From Bryobacteraceae bacterium (lineage in GTDB: Bacteria > Acidobacteriota > Terriglobia > Bryobacterales > Bryobacteraceae): a DNA stretch of 16,145 bases. Of the stretch, positions 1-6,760 are shown piece by piece (position 1 is the stretch's first letter; each line of letters begins with the position of its first letter). The position numbers and the translations under genes were made by a program. The stretch lies in contig JACMLA010000136.1 in the NCBI GenBank assembly GCA_014379815.1, forward strand, positions 1 to 16,145. The letters are read 5' to 3'. The notes under the pieces were generated by a model. It saw only the letters and a list, made by a program, of their open reading frames with translations, ran no database searches and was not told where the DNA came from.

Positions 1-779
1 TCCTGTCCGACGACCTCGGATGTCATCTCACCGCTATCTCCATCGACCCCTCCCAGCCCTTTCCCCGGGAAGCGGAACCTAAACCGGAAACGCTGACCGA
101 AGTTGCCGCGCTGGTGAAAAGCAGCAATTCACAAATCGGATTTGCGCAAGACCCTGATGGCGACCGTCTGGCAGTTATCGACGAAACGGGTCAGGTGCTC
201 GACAACGACGACGTGCTCGCGCTGGCGGTGGAAGCTGCGCTGGAGCGGCTTCCTGGACCTGTGGTCGTCAACCTCACTACCTCATCGGCGATTGACGATA
301 TCTGCGGCAGGTTCCATCGGAAGGTCTATCGCACACCTGTCGGTGAGGCGAATGTAGTGGAGCGCATGGAAGCCACGCAAGCGTCAATTGGCGGAGAAGG
401 CTCCAGCGGTGGAATCATCTTTCCCTCAGTGCACTTGTGTCGCGATAGTTATAGCGGTATGGCAATGTTCCTGGGAAGAATGGCGGCCACAGGGTTGAAG
501 ATTTCGGAGCTGGTCGCGCGCCTGCCCCGCTACTTTCGCCGTTTTGGCAAGGCTGAGTATCGACACGGGCAATTGCCGGCACTGATGCAGGATTTAGAAG
601 CAGCTTTTCCGGATGCGAGTTGCGACCGGCTGGACGGACTGAAGCTGATTTGGGATGGATCCTGGATTCACGTTCGCTCGTCCAACACGGAACCAGTGCT
701 CAGACTGGCTGCTGAGGCCAGAGAGGAGCGTCGGCTGGACGAACTCTGGAACAAATTGACGAGTCTACTTCGTCCGTGA
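1..779 (+). CDS. Phosphohexomutase (phosphoglucosamine/phosphomannomutase family), 3' part
   Basis: The reading frame is open from the left edge (first whole codon at position 3), so the true start and the phosphoserine domain lie outside the window; a GTG at 114 is internal. Enzymes of this alpha-D-phosphohexomutase family move phosphate between C1 and C6 of hexose phosphates in the cytosol, feeding cell-wall or sugar-nucleotide synthesis. The metal-binding loop DPDGDR is encoded at 150-167, the sugar-binding loop GEGSSGG near 394-414, and the C-terminal phosphate-binding loop RSSNTEP at 675-695. The GEGxxGG form and the following IIFPSVHLCRDS resemble the archaeal-type GlmM/ManB group more than E. 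coli GlmM, so the exact sugar is open and no symbol is given. The family call is secure. The last 15 nt overlap the end of the minus-strand ftsB-like gene. Confidence 0.9.
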   Translation, partial: LSDDLGCHLTAISIDPSQPFPREAEPKPETLTEVAALVKSSNSQIGFAQDPDGDRLAVIDETGQVLDNDDVLALAVEAALERLPGPVVVNLTTSSAIDDICGRFHRKVYRTPVGEANVVERMEATQASIGGEGSSGGIIFPSVHLCRDSYSGMAMFLGRMAATGLKISELVARLPRYFRRFGKAEYRHGQLPALMQDLEAAFPDASCDRLDGLKLIWDGSWIHVRSSNTEPVLRLAAEAREERRLDELWNKLTSLLRP

Positions 780-1094
780 AGGATCTGGCACAGCGGGAGC
801 GGGACTACGTGAATCCGGAACGATGAATTGCGTTTCTCCGGGCTTCATCAGCTTTAGCTTCTGGCGTATTTCCAGTTCCTGAGTGGCCCGGTCATGCTGC
901 AACAAGTCGATACGCTCGCGTTTGCGGGCATTTTCCGTAGCCAGCGTGGCATTCGTATCCTGCAGCCGCTGGATCTCAGTACGTTTATCGGCAAGGGCAG
1001 CGAGTCCGTTTGGACCCCGGAGCGCCACGATTCCATAGGTACCAATTGCCAGTACTGCCAGCAGCAAGCCCGATTTACTCAGCAGTTCTTTCAT
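765..1094 (-). CDS. ftsB: FtsB/DivIC-like septum formation initiator
   Basis: A 109-residue bitopic membrane protein with one N-terminal membrane segment (about residues 9-27). A charged coiled coil follows (about 38-80, with repeated leucines at LQDTNATLATENARKRERID), then the family-typical block RQKLKLMKPGETQF. FtsB/DivIC proteins form a periplasmic coiled coil with FtsL and FtsQ in the divisome. I chose the ATG at 1092-1094 because it puts the short basic N-terminus directly before the membrane segment. A GTG 28 codons upstream (1178) would add an unlikely polar extension. No clear Shine-Dalgarno precedes the ATG. The tail after the LKPGE block is Pro/Ser-rich and disordered. The gene is divergent from cutA and its stop lies inside the end of the phosphohexomutase gene. 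Confidence 0.8.
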   Translation of the reverse strand: MKELLSKSGLLLAVLAIGTYGIVALRGPNGLAALADKRTEIQRLQDTNATLATENARKRERIDLLQHDRATQELEIRQKLKLMKPGETQFIVPDSRSPAPAVPDPSRTK

Positions 1095-1178
1095 TGATCT
1101 TTGCCCCGGCGGACCGTCACATTTCTTTATAGAATTGTTTCGGCCAGAAAGCCAGCACCTTCGGGTTAAAACTAACAC
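1095..1178. promoter_or_regulatory. Divergent ftsB/cutA promoter gap
   Basis: These 84 nt separate two divergent starts and must hold both promoters. On the minus strand a TATAAA (plus-strand tttata at 1126-1131) lies 32 nt before the ftsB ATG and could be its -10 box, but no good -35 is seen 16-18 nt further upstream. On the plus strand TAAAAC at 1167-1172 sits 6 nt before the cutA ATG, which would suit a leaderless message. Both assignments are weak. Confidence 0.3.
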
Positions 1179-1496
1179 ATGGACGAGCCTGTCGTCGCGC
1201 TAAGCACAACCGGGTCCGAAGAAGAAGCTCTCAGAATCGCTTACTCTCTTACAGAAAACCGTCTGGCGGCTTGCGTAAATCTGGTGCCCGGCGTACGCAG
1301 CGTCTACCGGTGGAAGGGGAAGGTGGAAGAAGCGCAGGAGTACCTGCTGATCATCAAGACCCGCAAGGGCCTGATGCCCGAAGTAGAGGCTGCTGTGCGC
1401 AGTCTCCACAGCTACGAAGTACCTGAACTGATCACCGTACCGGTTACCGGAGGGTATGACGCTTACCTGAACTGGCTCGAGCAGGAGACCCGGTAG
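1179..1496 (+). CDS. cutA: CutA1 divalent-cation tolerance protein
   Basis: A 105-residue protein that matches CutA1 from end to end. CutA1 is a small, very stable cytosolic trimer linked to divalent-cation (copper) tolerance in E. coli, with an unsettled molecular role. Family blocks seen: the N-terminal beta strand and helix with TGSEEEALRIAYSL (11-24), NRLAACVNLVPGVRSVYRWKG (27-47, with Cys32 and Trp45), the central strand YLLIIKTRKG (55-64) and HSYEVPELITVPV (77-89) ahead of the C-terminal helix YLNWLEQE. The ATG at 1179 gives the normal family length. No Shine-Dalgarno is visible. It faces away from ftsB and is followed by a 62-nt gap before the transporter gene. Confidence 0.95.
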   Translation: MDEPVVALSTTGSEEEALRIAYSLTENRLAACVNLVPGVRSVYRWKGKVEEAQEYLLIIKTRKGLMPEVEAAVRSLHSYEVPELITVPVTGGYDAYLNWLEQETR

Positions 1497-1558
1497 CAGT
1501 ACTGGGGATTACGAGATCCTTGCACCCGGTGGCCCGCCCATGATGAGATAGAACGCGG

Positions 1559-2908
1559 ATGACGCAACCGACCCCGGCTCCGCACACACACCCCGTCCCA
1601 ATCGGACAGCAACCGACCCGGACCCGTTACTGGGTCGTTGTTTTCGCGATAACACTGGCGATTCTGTCGTATATCGACCGGGTCTGCATCTCTCAGGCCG
1701 CTACACCCATCATGCGCGACCTGAACCTGACCCGGACGCAGATGGGTCAGATCTTTTCATCATTCGCTATCGCCTATGCCCTGTTCGAGGTGCCCGGCGG
1801 ATGGCTGGGCGATCGCATAGGTGCACGCAAAGTACTCATGCGAATCGTGATCTGGTGGTCCGCGTTCACCGCCATCACCGGATACATGTGGAGCTATTGG
1901 TCGATGTACATCGCACGCTTTCTTTTTGGAGCGGGCGAAGCAGGTTGCTTCCCGAATCTGACGAAAGCCTTCTCCGCGTGGTTGCCGAATCATGAACGAA
2001 CACGGGCTCAGGGCATCATGTGGATGTTCGCGCGATGGGGTGGCGCATTCACTCCGCCACTAGTCATTCTCGTGTTCAACTACATGTCCTGGCGTACGGC
2101 GTTCGTCTTGTTCGGTGCGCTCGGAGCATTTTGGGCCGTCGCGTTCTACTTCTGGTATCGCGACAATCCCCGCGATCACAAGGACGTGAACCAGGCCGAA
2201 CTTGCCCTGCTCGCTGGTAATGAGAGGCTGGCGACCGGACATGGCGACGTTCCGTGGGGTAAGCTCCTCAAGTCCCGGACGATCTGGCTGCTGTGGGCTC
2301 AGTACTTCTTCATCACCTATCCCTGGTACTTCTACATCACCTGGCTGCCGGTATTTTTGAAAGAACGCTACCCTCTGCTCACTGACTCGGAGCGGGCGAA
2401 CCTCGCGGTACTGCCACTGTTCTTTGGCGGCATCGGAAGCGTCTTCTCGGGCTTCTTTGCTGCCAGAGTCACGACCTGGACCGGCAGCACAAAAGCGACC
2501 CGCCGCATTCTGGCCTGCACAGGATTCTTCGGTGCGACGGCAATGCTACTGGTGTTTATACAGTTTCAGGGTACTGGCAGGGGAGCCACCATGGACGCCG
2601 CTCTGATGTCTATGGCCTTCCTGGCGCTCACCAGCTTCTTCAATGATCTGGTAATGCCCGGAGCGTGGGCCACGTGCATGGACGTGGGTGGGAAGTACGC
2701 GGGAACCGTGTCTGGCTCGATGAACATGATGGGCAACCTCGCCGGATTTGTCGCTCCGACTGTTGGTGGTTTGATTGTCGACGCAAAACTGGGCTGGAGC
2801 ACCTTCCTGTACACAATGGCTGTGATGTACTTCCTTGGCGGCCTCTGCTGGCCGTTCATCGATCCGACAAAGCCGCTGGACCCCGAGGACGCAGTAGACC
2901 ACCCATAG
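1559..2908 (+). CDS. MFS transporter, anion:cation symporter-like
   Basis: A 449-residue inner-membrane carrier of the major facilitator superfamily with about 12 membrane segments. After a Pro-rich cytosolic tail (1-22), the first helix ends in the ILSYIDR motif (35-41). The loop between helices 2 and 3 holds the MFS signature GGWLGDRIGARKV (80-92), and GAGEAGCFPNLTKA (125-138) is typical of the ACS family (hexuronate, glucarate, galactonate and phthalate carriers). A long central loop with YRDNPRDHKDVNQAE separates the two halves. The substrate is therefore probably an organic or sugar acid taken up with H+ or Na+, but sequence alone does not fix it. The ATG at 1559 is accepted from length; there is no strong ribosome site. 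The tetronate-type kinase gene in this window is about 9 kb away, so a pathway link is only a possibility. Confidence 0.88.
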   Translation: MTQPTPAPHTHPVPIGQQPTRTRYWVVVFAITLAILSYIDRVCISQAATPIMRDLNLTRTQMGQIFSSFAIAYALFEVPGGWLGDRIGARKVLMRIVIWWSAFTAITGYMWSYWSMYIARFLFGAGEAGCFPNLTKAFSAWLPNHERTRAQGIMWMFARWGGAFTPPLVILVFNYMSWRTAFVLFGALGAFWAVAFYFWYRDNPRDHKDVNQAELALLAGNERLATGHGDVPWGKLLKSRTIWLLWAQYFFITYPWYFYITWLPVFLKERYPLLTDSERANLAVLPLFFGGIGSVFSGFFAARVTTWTGSTKATRRILACTGFFGATAMLLVFIQFQGTGRGATMDAALMSMAFLALTSFFNDLVMPGAWATCMDVGGKYAGTVSGSMNMMGNLAGFVAPTVGGLIVDAKLGWSTFLYTMAVMYFLGGLCWPFIDPTKPLDPEDAVDHP

Positions 2909-2962
2909 TCGAACACCGAAATCGAACCGGGAAACACCCGGCGCGCACTGGCATCCACACAT

Positions 2963-2970
2963 GGAGGAGA
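2963..2970 (+). promoter_or_regulatory. Shine-Dalgarno of the YihY/BrkB gene
   Basis: GGAGGAGA ends 6 nt before the GTG at 2977. This strong site fixes the start of the membrane protein and rules out the longer in-frame reading that overlaps the transporter gene. Confidence 0.75.
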
Positions 2971-2976
2971 TTGCCT

Positions 2977-3891
2977 GTGCTCTCATTCGGACAAACGAAG
3001 TCACTGCTCGTACACACCTGGCAAGACTGGAATCAGGACCAGGCCCCGCGACTTGGGGCGGCTCTCTCTTTCTACACCATGCTCTCGATCGCGCCTCTGC
3101 TGATCCTGCTGATCGCGATCGCAGGGCTCGTGTTCGGGGAGGAAGCAGCGCGGGGCCAGCTGTTCGGCCAGATCCGTAGTCTGGTTGGAGATGAGGGCGC
3201 GGGCGCCATTCAGGAGATGGTCCAGAATGCCAGCAAGCCCGGTAGCGGTGTGTTCGCGAGCCTTGTTGGCTTCGTTACCTTGCTCGTTGGTGCCAGTACC
3301 GTGGCGACGGAACTACAGTACGCGTTGAATCAAATCTGGACACACAAGCCGATTGACGATCCTGGCGGAATTACCTCCATGGTCAAGCAGAAGGGCCTTG
3401 CACTGGCGGTGGTGCTCGGAGCCGGGTTTCTGCTGGTAACGTCCCTCGCCGTCAGCTCGGTTATTGCGGTGGCCGGGACCTGGTTTTCCGGGTTTCTCCC
3501 TTTGCCTGAGCTCGCGTTGCAGGTACTCAACCTGCTTCTGAGCATTGCGGTCATCACTGGCGTCTTTGCCGTGCTGTTCCGCTATCTTCCCGACGCTGTT
3601 CGACCATCCTGGCGTGATGTCTTACCCGGTGCTTTATTCACCTCCGTCCTGTTCTCGATAGGCAAGACACTGATCGGCCTGTACCTTGGAAAAGCTAGCG
3701 TCGGATCGACGTACGGAGCCGCCGGCTCGCTTGTGATTGTCCTGATTTGGGTTTACTACTCCGCACAGATCCTGTTCTTTGGAGCCGAGTTCACCCAGGT
3801 TTATGCCCGCGAGTATGGGACCGATCCTCTCCATTGCCGAGGACGGTCGAAAGCAGAGCCGCAACACGCGGAACCGGTTCGCAAGAAGTGA
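2977..3891 (+). CDS. YihY/BrkB (UPF0761) family inner-membrane protein
   Basis: A 304-residue integral membrane protein starting at GTG 2977, set by the ribosome site just upstream (a TTG at 2971 is a less likely alternative). The family block APRLGAALSFYTMLSIAPLL (residues 23-42) covers the first helix. ASLVGFVTLLVGASTVATELQYALNQIW, a long TM4-like hydrophobic stretch (LALAVVLGAGFLLVTSLAVSS), RYLPDAVRPSWRDVLPGALFTS and the final YGAAGSLVIVLIWVYYSAQILFFGAEFTQVYA follow in the usual order. Six or so helices and a short basic C-terminal tail fit the family, once misnamed ribonuclease BN. No agreed biochemical function exists; some members are suggested transporters. It follows the MFS gene by 68 nt on the same strand and may be cotranscribed with it. 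Confidence 0.88.
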   Translation: MLSFGQTKSLLVHTWQDWNQDQAPRLGAALSFYTMLSIAPLLILLIAIAGLVFGEEAARGQLFGQIRSLVGDEGAGAIQEMVQNASKPGSGVFASLVGFVTLLVGASTVATELQYALNQIWTHKPIDDPGGITSMVKQKGLALAVVLGAGFLLVTSLAVSSVIAVAGTWFSGFLPLPELALQVLNLLLSIAVITGVFAVLFRYLPDAVRPSWRDVLPGALFTSVLFSIGKTLIGLYLGKASVGSTYGAAGSLVIVLIWVYYSAQILFFGAEFTQVYAREYGTDPLHCRGRSKAEPQHAEPVRKK

Positions 3892-4025
3892 ACCAGCATC
3901 AGGAATGGCCGGTGCTCTGATTGGACGGCGCTGGCTGTAACCCGCATCTTTCGTGGATTTCGCCGATAATTCCGGAACTTTACCGAGGGCCTGGACGAAT
4001 GTCTGTTGAAGCGAGACAACAAACC

Positions 4026-4967
4026 ATGCGATTAGCAAACACTCTCACACTCACATTGACCACGGCCCTTGTGGCGTTCGGTCAGGCAGACATCATTCAT
4101 TTGCGAGTTCCTCCTCCAGCACCAAGTGAATCCGCCTCCCCAGTTACAATGCAACTCAGTGGGAGCGCCGACGCTCAGCACTCCCAAAGCCGGGGATACA
4201 TCAGCACGTTTGACTTCGTTCGTAGCGAGTTTGGATCGGGCGAGGTTGTAAAGTCGGCTCCGTACAGCGCTGAAGCCACCACAGAAACTGTGCAGACCCT
4301 GCAGGATGGCAACCGGATCGTCCACCGGGATAGCACCACCATTGCTCGGGATGGGCAAGGGCGAACCCGCCGCGATCTCACGATGCCTTTGCTTCCAGGA
4401 CTCAGCGCCGCTGACGCCCCGAAGTTGTCGTTTATCTTCGATCCGGCCGCGAATATCAGCTACACGCTGGACCACAATTCGAAAACGGTCCGAAAGATGA
4501 CGGGGCAGGGTGCCTCGGTGCATTTCAGCACGAAGTCGGACTCCGGTGCGACCGCGGTAATCGATACACACGTCGTGACGAAGGATCGACCGTCCGCTAA
4601 TCGAATGGTTTTCATGCGCACTGAATCTCCGGACGCAAAGGGAGGCAAAACCGAGAGCCTTGGCAAACAGACCATCGAAGGTGTCCTTGCGGAAGGAACC
4701 CGAAGTGTGACTACCATCCCCGCGGGACAAATCGGAAATGAGCGGGCGATCGAAGTCGTGAACGAACGGTGGTACTCGCCTCAACTGAAAACCGTGATCC
4801 TTTCCCGGCATACAGATCCCCGGCAGGGAGAGACTACCTACAAGCTGACTAACTTGCGGCTGGGAGAGCCTTCGCCCGGGTTGTTTGAAGTGCCCGCAAA
4901 CTACACCGTGCAGACTGCGAATGAAAGAATTATTCAGTTCGACCGCACGCCTGCACCAAAGGAATAG
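4026..4967 (+). CDS. Secreted protein of unknown function, Acidobacteria-type
   Basis: I do not recognise a named domain. The 313-residue product (ATG 4026; ATG 3999 would add nine residues) starts with MRL and a hydrophobic run ending AFGQA, a plausible signal peptide cleaved near residue 20, so it should be exported. The body is beta-rich with Thr/Ser and charged repeats and has no cysteine, which suits an extracytoplasmic protein. Recognisable blocks are IVHRDSTTIARDGQGRTRRD (98-117), FIFDPAANISYTLD (136-149), EGTRSVTTIPAGQIGNERAI (223-242), a block starting at NERWYSPQLKTVIL (246-259) and PGLFEVPANYTV (294-305). From memory, similar blocks recur in many uncharacterised acidobacterial proteins, often as paralogues. 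It ends before a strong terminator. A long antisense frame over this gene is a shadow. Confidence 0.75.
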   Translation: MRLANTLTLTLTTALVAFGQADIIHLRVPPPAPSESASPVTMQLSGSADAQHSQSRGYISTFDFVRSEFGSGEVVKSAPYSAEATTETVQTLQDGNRIVHRDSTTIARDGQGRTRRDLTMPLLPGLSAADAPKLSFIFDPAANISYTLDHNSKTVRKMTGQGASVHFSTKSDSGATAVIDTHVVTKDRPSANRMVFMRTESPDAKGGKTESLGKQTIEGVLAEGTRSVTTIPAGQIGNERAIEVVNERWYSPQLKTVILSRHTDPRQGETTYKLTNLRLGEPSPGLFEVPANYTVQTANERIIQFDRTPAPKE

Positions 4968-4981
4968 TTCGTTTTTCCCCG

Positions 4982-5019
4982 GACGCCCTCCGATTCTCTT
5001 CGGGGGGCGTCTCTTGTTC
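4982..5019 (+). terminator. Rho-independent terminator after the secreted-protein gene
   Basis: Arms 4982-4993 (gacgccctccga) and 5000-5011 (tcggggggcgtc) pair over 12 bp with a single G-U wobble around a 6-nt loop. The tail tcttgttc is T-rich. The hairpin starts 14 nt after the stop codon at 4967 and reads best on the plus strand, isolating the regulator gene from the upstream genes. Confidence 0.75.
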
Positions 5020-5049
5020 ACGCCCAACGTTACAATGCAATTTGGCGTG
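5019..5049 (+). promoter_or_regulatory. Putative promoter and operator of the DtxR-type regulator gene
   Basis: TACAAT at 5031-5036 is a good -10 box; no clear -35 is seen at 17 nt. It lies at the centre of an inverted repeat with arms 5019-5027 (cacgcccaa) and 5041-5049 (tttggcgtg), complementary at 8 of 9 positions around a 13-nt spacer. The arms are 22 bp apart, about two helical turns. A regulator dimer bound here would cover the -10 box and the start codon, so self-repression is a natural reading. It is not a match to any DtxR or MntR box I know. Confidence 0.4.
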
Positions 5050-5709
5050 AAGCTCACTATATCGAAGGAGAACTATCTCAAGGCTATCGCCGAGGCCCAG
5101 TCGGAAGGCGAGACTGTCATTGCGGCAAGTCTCGCACGATGGTTGAACGTTTCTCCGCCCGCAGTAACGGCTGCGATCAAGCGATTACGCAGGGACCAGT
5201 TGATCGGCGTTGCCGAGGAAGGTGAGATCACTCTGACTGCCGCCGGAAACGCAATTGCAAGCCGGATCCTGAATCGTCACCACCTGATCGAGCGTATGTT
5301 GAGCGAGATCTTCGGAATGGAATGGTACAAGGTCCACGACGAAGCCGAGCAGATGGAGCACGCGGTCAGCGAGGAATTTGAAAAGCGCCTCCAGGACCGG
5401 CTGGGAGCCGAAGACGTCGCCTGTCCTCATGGCAACCGCGTATCGCTCGACTCCCCCGAAGAACGTCGCCGCAGAGGCTGGAAGAAGCTGGACGAGTTTG
5501 AGCCTGAGACCTCCATTCGCATCACGAGCGTATACGAGCGCGACCGGCGCTTACTGGAATACCTCGACGAGCTGGGAGTTCGCCCAGGCGCGGAACTCAA
5601 TATTGTTTCGAGGAACTATGACGAAACGATCACCCTTGGGGTAAGCGGCTCCATTGTGCCGCTTGGTGTGTCGGCTGCTGCCCGCATCTGGGGTGAGGCG
5701 ATTGGCTGA
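5035..5709 (+). CDS. DtxR/MntR-family metal-dependent transcriptional regulator
   Basis: A 224-residue regulator (ATG 5035); a GTG at 5047 would give 220 residues beginning MKLTISKENYL, and may be the real start because the ATG falls inside the -10 box. Order of domains: winged helix-turn-helix (about 8-73, recognition helix near SPPAVTAAIKRLRRD), metal-binding and dimer domain (78-125), then an SH3/FeoA-like domain (about 148-222). Candidate metal ligands are the His pair 82/83, His101, Glu105, Glu108 and His109. Glu at 105 corresponds to Cys102 of DtxR/IdeR and Glu99 of MntR, so Mn(II) is more likely than Fe(II). However, the MntR Asp8 position is Asn13 here. It would repress metal-uptake genes when metal is plentiful; none is in view. 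Its stop lies 8 nt from that of the convergent epimerase-like gene. Confidence 0.88.
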   Translation: MQFGVKLTISKENYLKAIAEAQSEGETVIAASLARWLNVSPPAVTAAIKRLRRDQLIGVAEEGEITLTAAGNAIASRILNRHHLIERMLSEIFGMEWYKVHDEAEQMEHAVSEEFEKRLQDRLGAEDVACPHGNRVSLDSPEERRRRGWKKLDEFEPETSIRITSVYERDRRLLEYLDELGVRPGAELNIVSRNYDETITLGVSGSIVPLGVSAAARIWGEAIG

Positions 5710-5717
5710 GCCCGACT

Positions 5718-6668
5718 TCAAGCAATCGCAGCAGGCTGGCCTATCTGGGCGCGGAACCAGTCAAACGTGAGCCGCAGGCCATCTTCAAAAGAGATCTCAG
5801 GCTCCCATCCAAGTACTTCCCTGGCGCGACGTATATCAGGCTGACGTCTCCTGGGATCGTCCTGTGGCAAAGGTTCATACACAATTGGGCAGGAGTTACT
5901 CGTTAAACTCCGGATTTCCTGGGCAAACTCCAGAATCGTCATCTCACGCGAATTGCCCAGATTTACAGGGTATGGTTCCCGGCTGTGCGCCAGCAGGTGT
6001 AAACCCCTGACCATGTCCGAGACATAGCAGAAACTTCGCGTTTGTGAGCCATCTCCGTAGACAGTCATTGGCTTGCCATTCAGAGCCTGATCCAGAAATG
6101 CCGGTACGACCCTGCCATCCTTCAACTGCATGCGCGGACCATAGGTGTTGAAGATGCGCGCGATGGAAGTACGCACTCCATGCACGCGGTGATAGGCCAT
6201 CGTCATTGCTTCGGCGTATCGCTTGCTTTCGTCGTAGCAGGACCGGGGACCCACCGGATTTACGTTACCCCAGTAAGTCTCCTTTTGTGGGTGTTCCAGA
6301 GGATCGCCGTAGCATTCTGAAGTGCTGGTCAGAAGGAACAGGGACCCATGCTGCAGCGCAAGCTCGAGCATGTTGCGCGTAGCCGTGGACCCACTCTCCA
6401 GCGTCTCGATCGGATGCCGCATGTAATCTTTGGGACTCGCAAGCGAAGCCATGTGCATGACGCAATCAATGGGGCCGTCGACAGCAATCTGCTCCGTGAC
6501 ATCCGCCTTTATGAATTGAAACCGGGGGTCAGAATTGAGGTGCTCCACGTTTTCCAGTGCTCCCGTAATCAAGTTGTCGAGCACGACGACGGTGTGCCCA
6601 CGGTGCAGCAGGTAGTCACACATGTGGGATCCAATGAATCCAGCCCCGCCGGAGATCACGTAACGCAA
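5718..6668 (-). CDS. UDP-glucuronate decarboxylase-like extended SDR (UDP-xylose synthase)
   Basis: A 316-residue cytosolic NAD-dependent sugar-nucleotide enzyme. The start is TTG (6666-6668), chosen because a good Shine-Dalgarno lies 8 nt upstream and the Rossmann strand begins at once. GGAGFIG (7-13) binds NAD, and DNLITG (31-36) carries the acidic residue at the end of strand 2. [15 protein letters not shown] (114-128) includes Glu118, the decarboxylase-type glutamate. [20 protein letters not shown] (132-151) holds the catalytic Tyr145/Lys149, followed by [10 protein letters not shown] and [15 protein letters not shown]. This long stretch is typical of UXS, which converts UDP-glucuronate to UDP-xylose and CO2; a related dehydratase or epimerase is less likely. 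Cys-Tyr replaces the common Val-Tyr after Glu118. No UDP-glucose dehydrogenase or glycosyltransferase is in the window. Confidence 0.85.
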   Translation of the reverse strand: MRYVISGGAGFIGSHMCDYLLHRGHTVVVLDNLITGALENVEHLNSDPRFQFIKADVTEQIAVDGPIDCVMHMASLASPKDYMRHPIETLESGSTATRNMLELALQHGSLFLLTSTSECYGDPLEHPQKETYWGNVNPVGPRSCYDESKRYAEAMTMAYHRVHGVRTSIARIFNTYGPRMQLKDGRVVPAFLDQALNGKPMTVYGDGSQTRSFCYVSDMVRGLHLLAHSREPYPVNLGNSREMTILEFAQEIRSLTSNSCPIVYEPLPQDDPRRRQPDIRRAREVLGWEPEISFEDGLRLTFDWFRAQIGQPAAIA

Positions 6669-6676
6669 ACTTAGGG

Positions 6677-6683
6677 TTCCTCC
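6677..6683 (-). promoter_or_regulatory. Shine-Dalgarno deciding the TTG start of the UXS-like gene
   Basis: On the minus strand GGAGGAA is followed by 8 nt and then TTG (6668). No ATG is nearby in frame; a GTG three codons later would leave the ribosome site too far away. Confidence 0.7.
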
Positions 6684-6730
6684 AAACGAGTTATGGTAAC
6701 GCGCGCTCCCCTGCTGGAGCCGCGCCTCTC

Positions 6731-6760
6731 GTTAGATTCCAGACATGTTACATTCCAGGC
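6731..6760 (+). promoter_or_regulatory. Extended -10 promoter for the Fe-S oxidoreductase, with a tandem 12-mer
   Basis: TGT-TACATT (6746-6754) is an extended -10 box (TGN before TANNNT) ending 6 nt before the GTG at 6761, so transcription should begin at or within a base of the start codon. No Shine-Dalgarno is present. The 12-mer GTTAGATTCCAG (6731-6742) is repeated as GTTACATTCCAG (6747-6758), 11 of 12 identical at a 16-nt step; the second copy contains the -10 box. No -35 is evident. Confidence 0.45.

Noticed and set aside
2665..2976. Long in-frame extension of the YihY gene back into the transporter gene
   Set aside because: The extension has no membrane-family character, overlaps a certain gene, and a strong Shine-Dalgarno (2963-2970) marks the GTG start at 2977.
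2961..3179. Small frame beginning ATGGAGGAG at the ribosome site of the YihY gene
   Set aside because: It overlaps the Shine-Dalgarno, runs out of frame through a conserved membrane-protein gene and has no ribosome site of its own.
3892..4025. Possible promoter (GATAAT at 3964-3969) and weak stem near 3894-3916 in the gap after the YihY gene
   Set aside because: No -35 element lies at a usual distance, and the stem is only about 6 bp with a wobble pair and no T-tract. It is too weak to list as a feature.
4032..5057. A 341-codon open frame on the minus strand covering the whole secreted-protein gene
   Set aside because: Its translation is rich in Arg, Cys and His with no family blocks, and it is fully antisense to a gene with a signal peptide, patterned protein blocks and a terminator. 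It is best explained as a codon-bias shadow.
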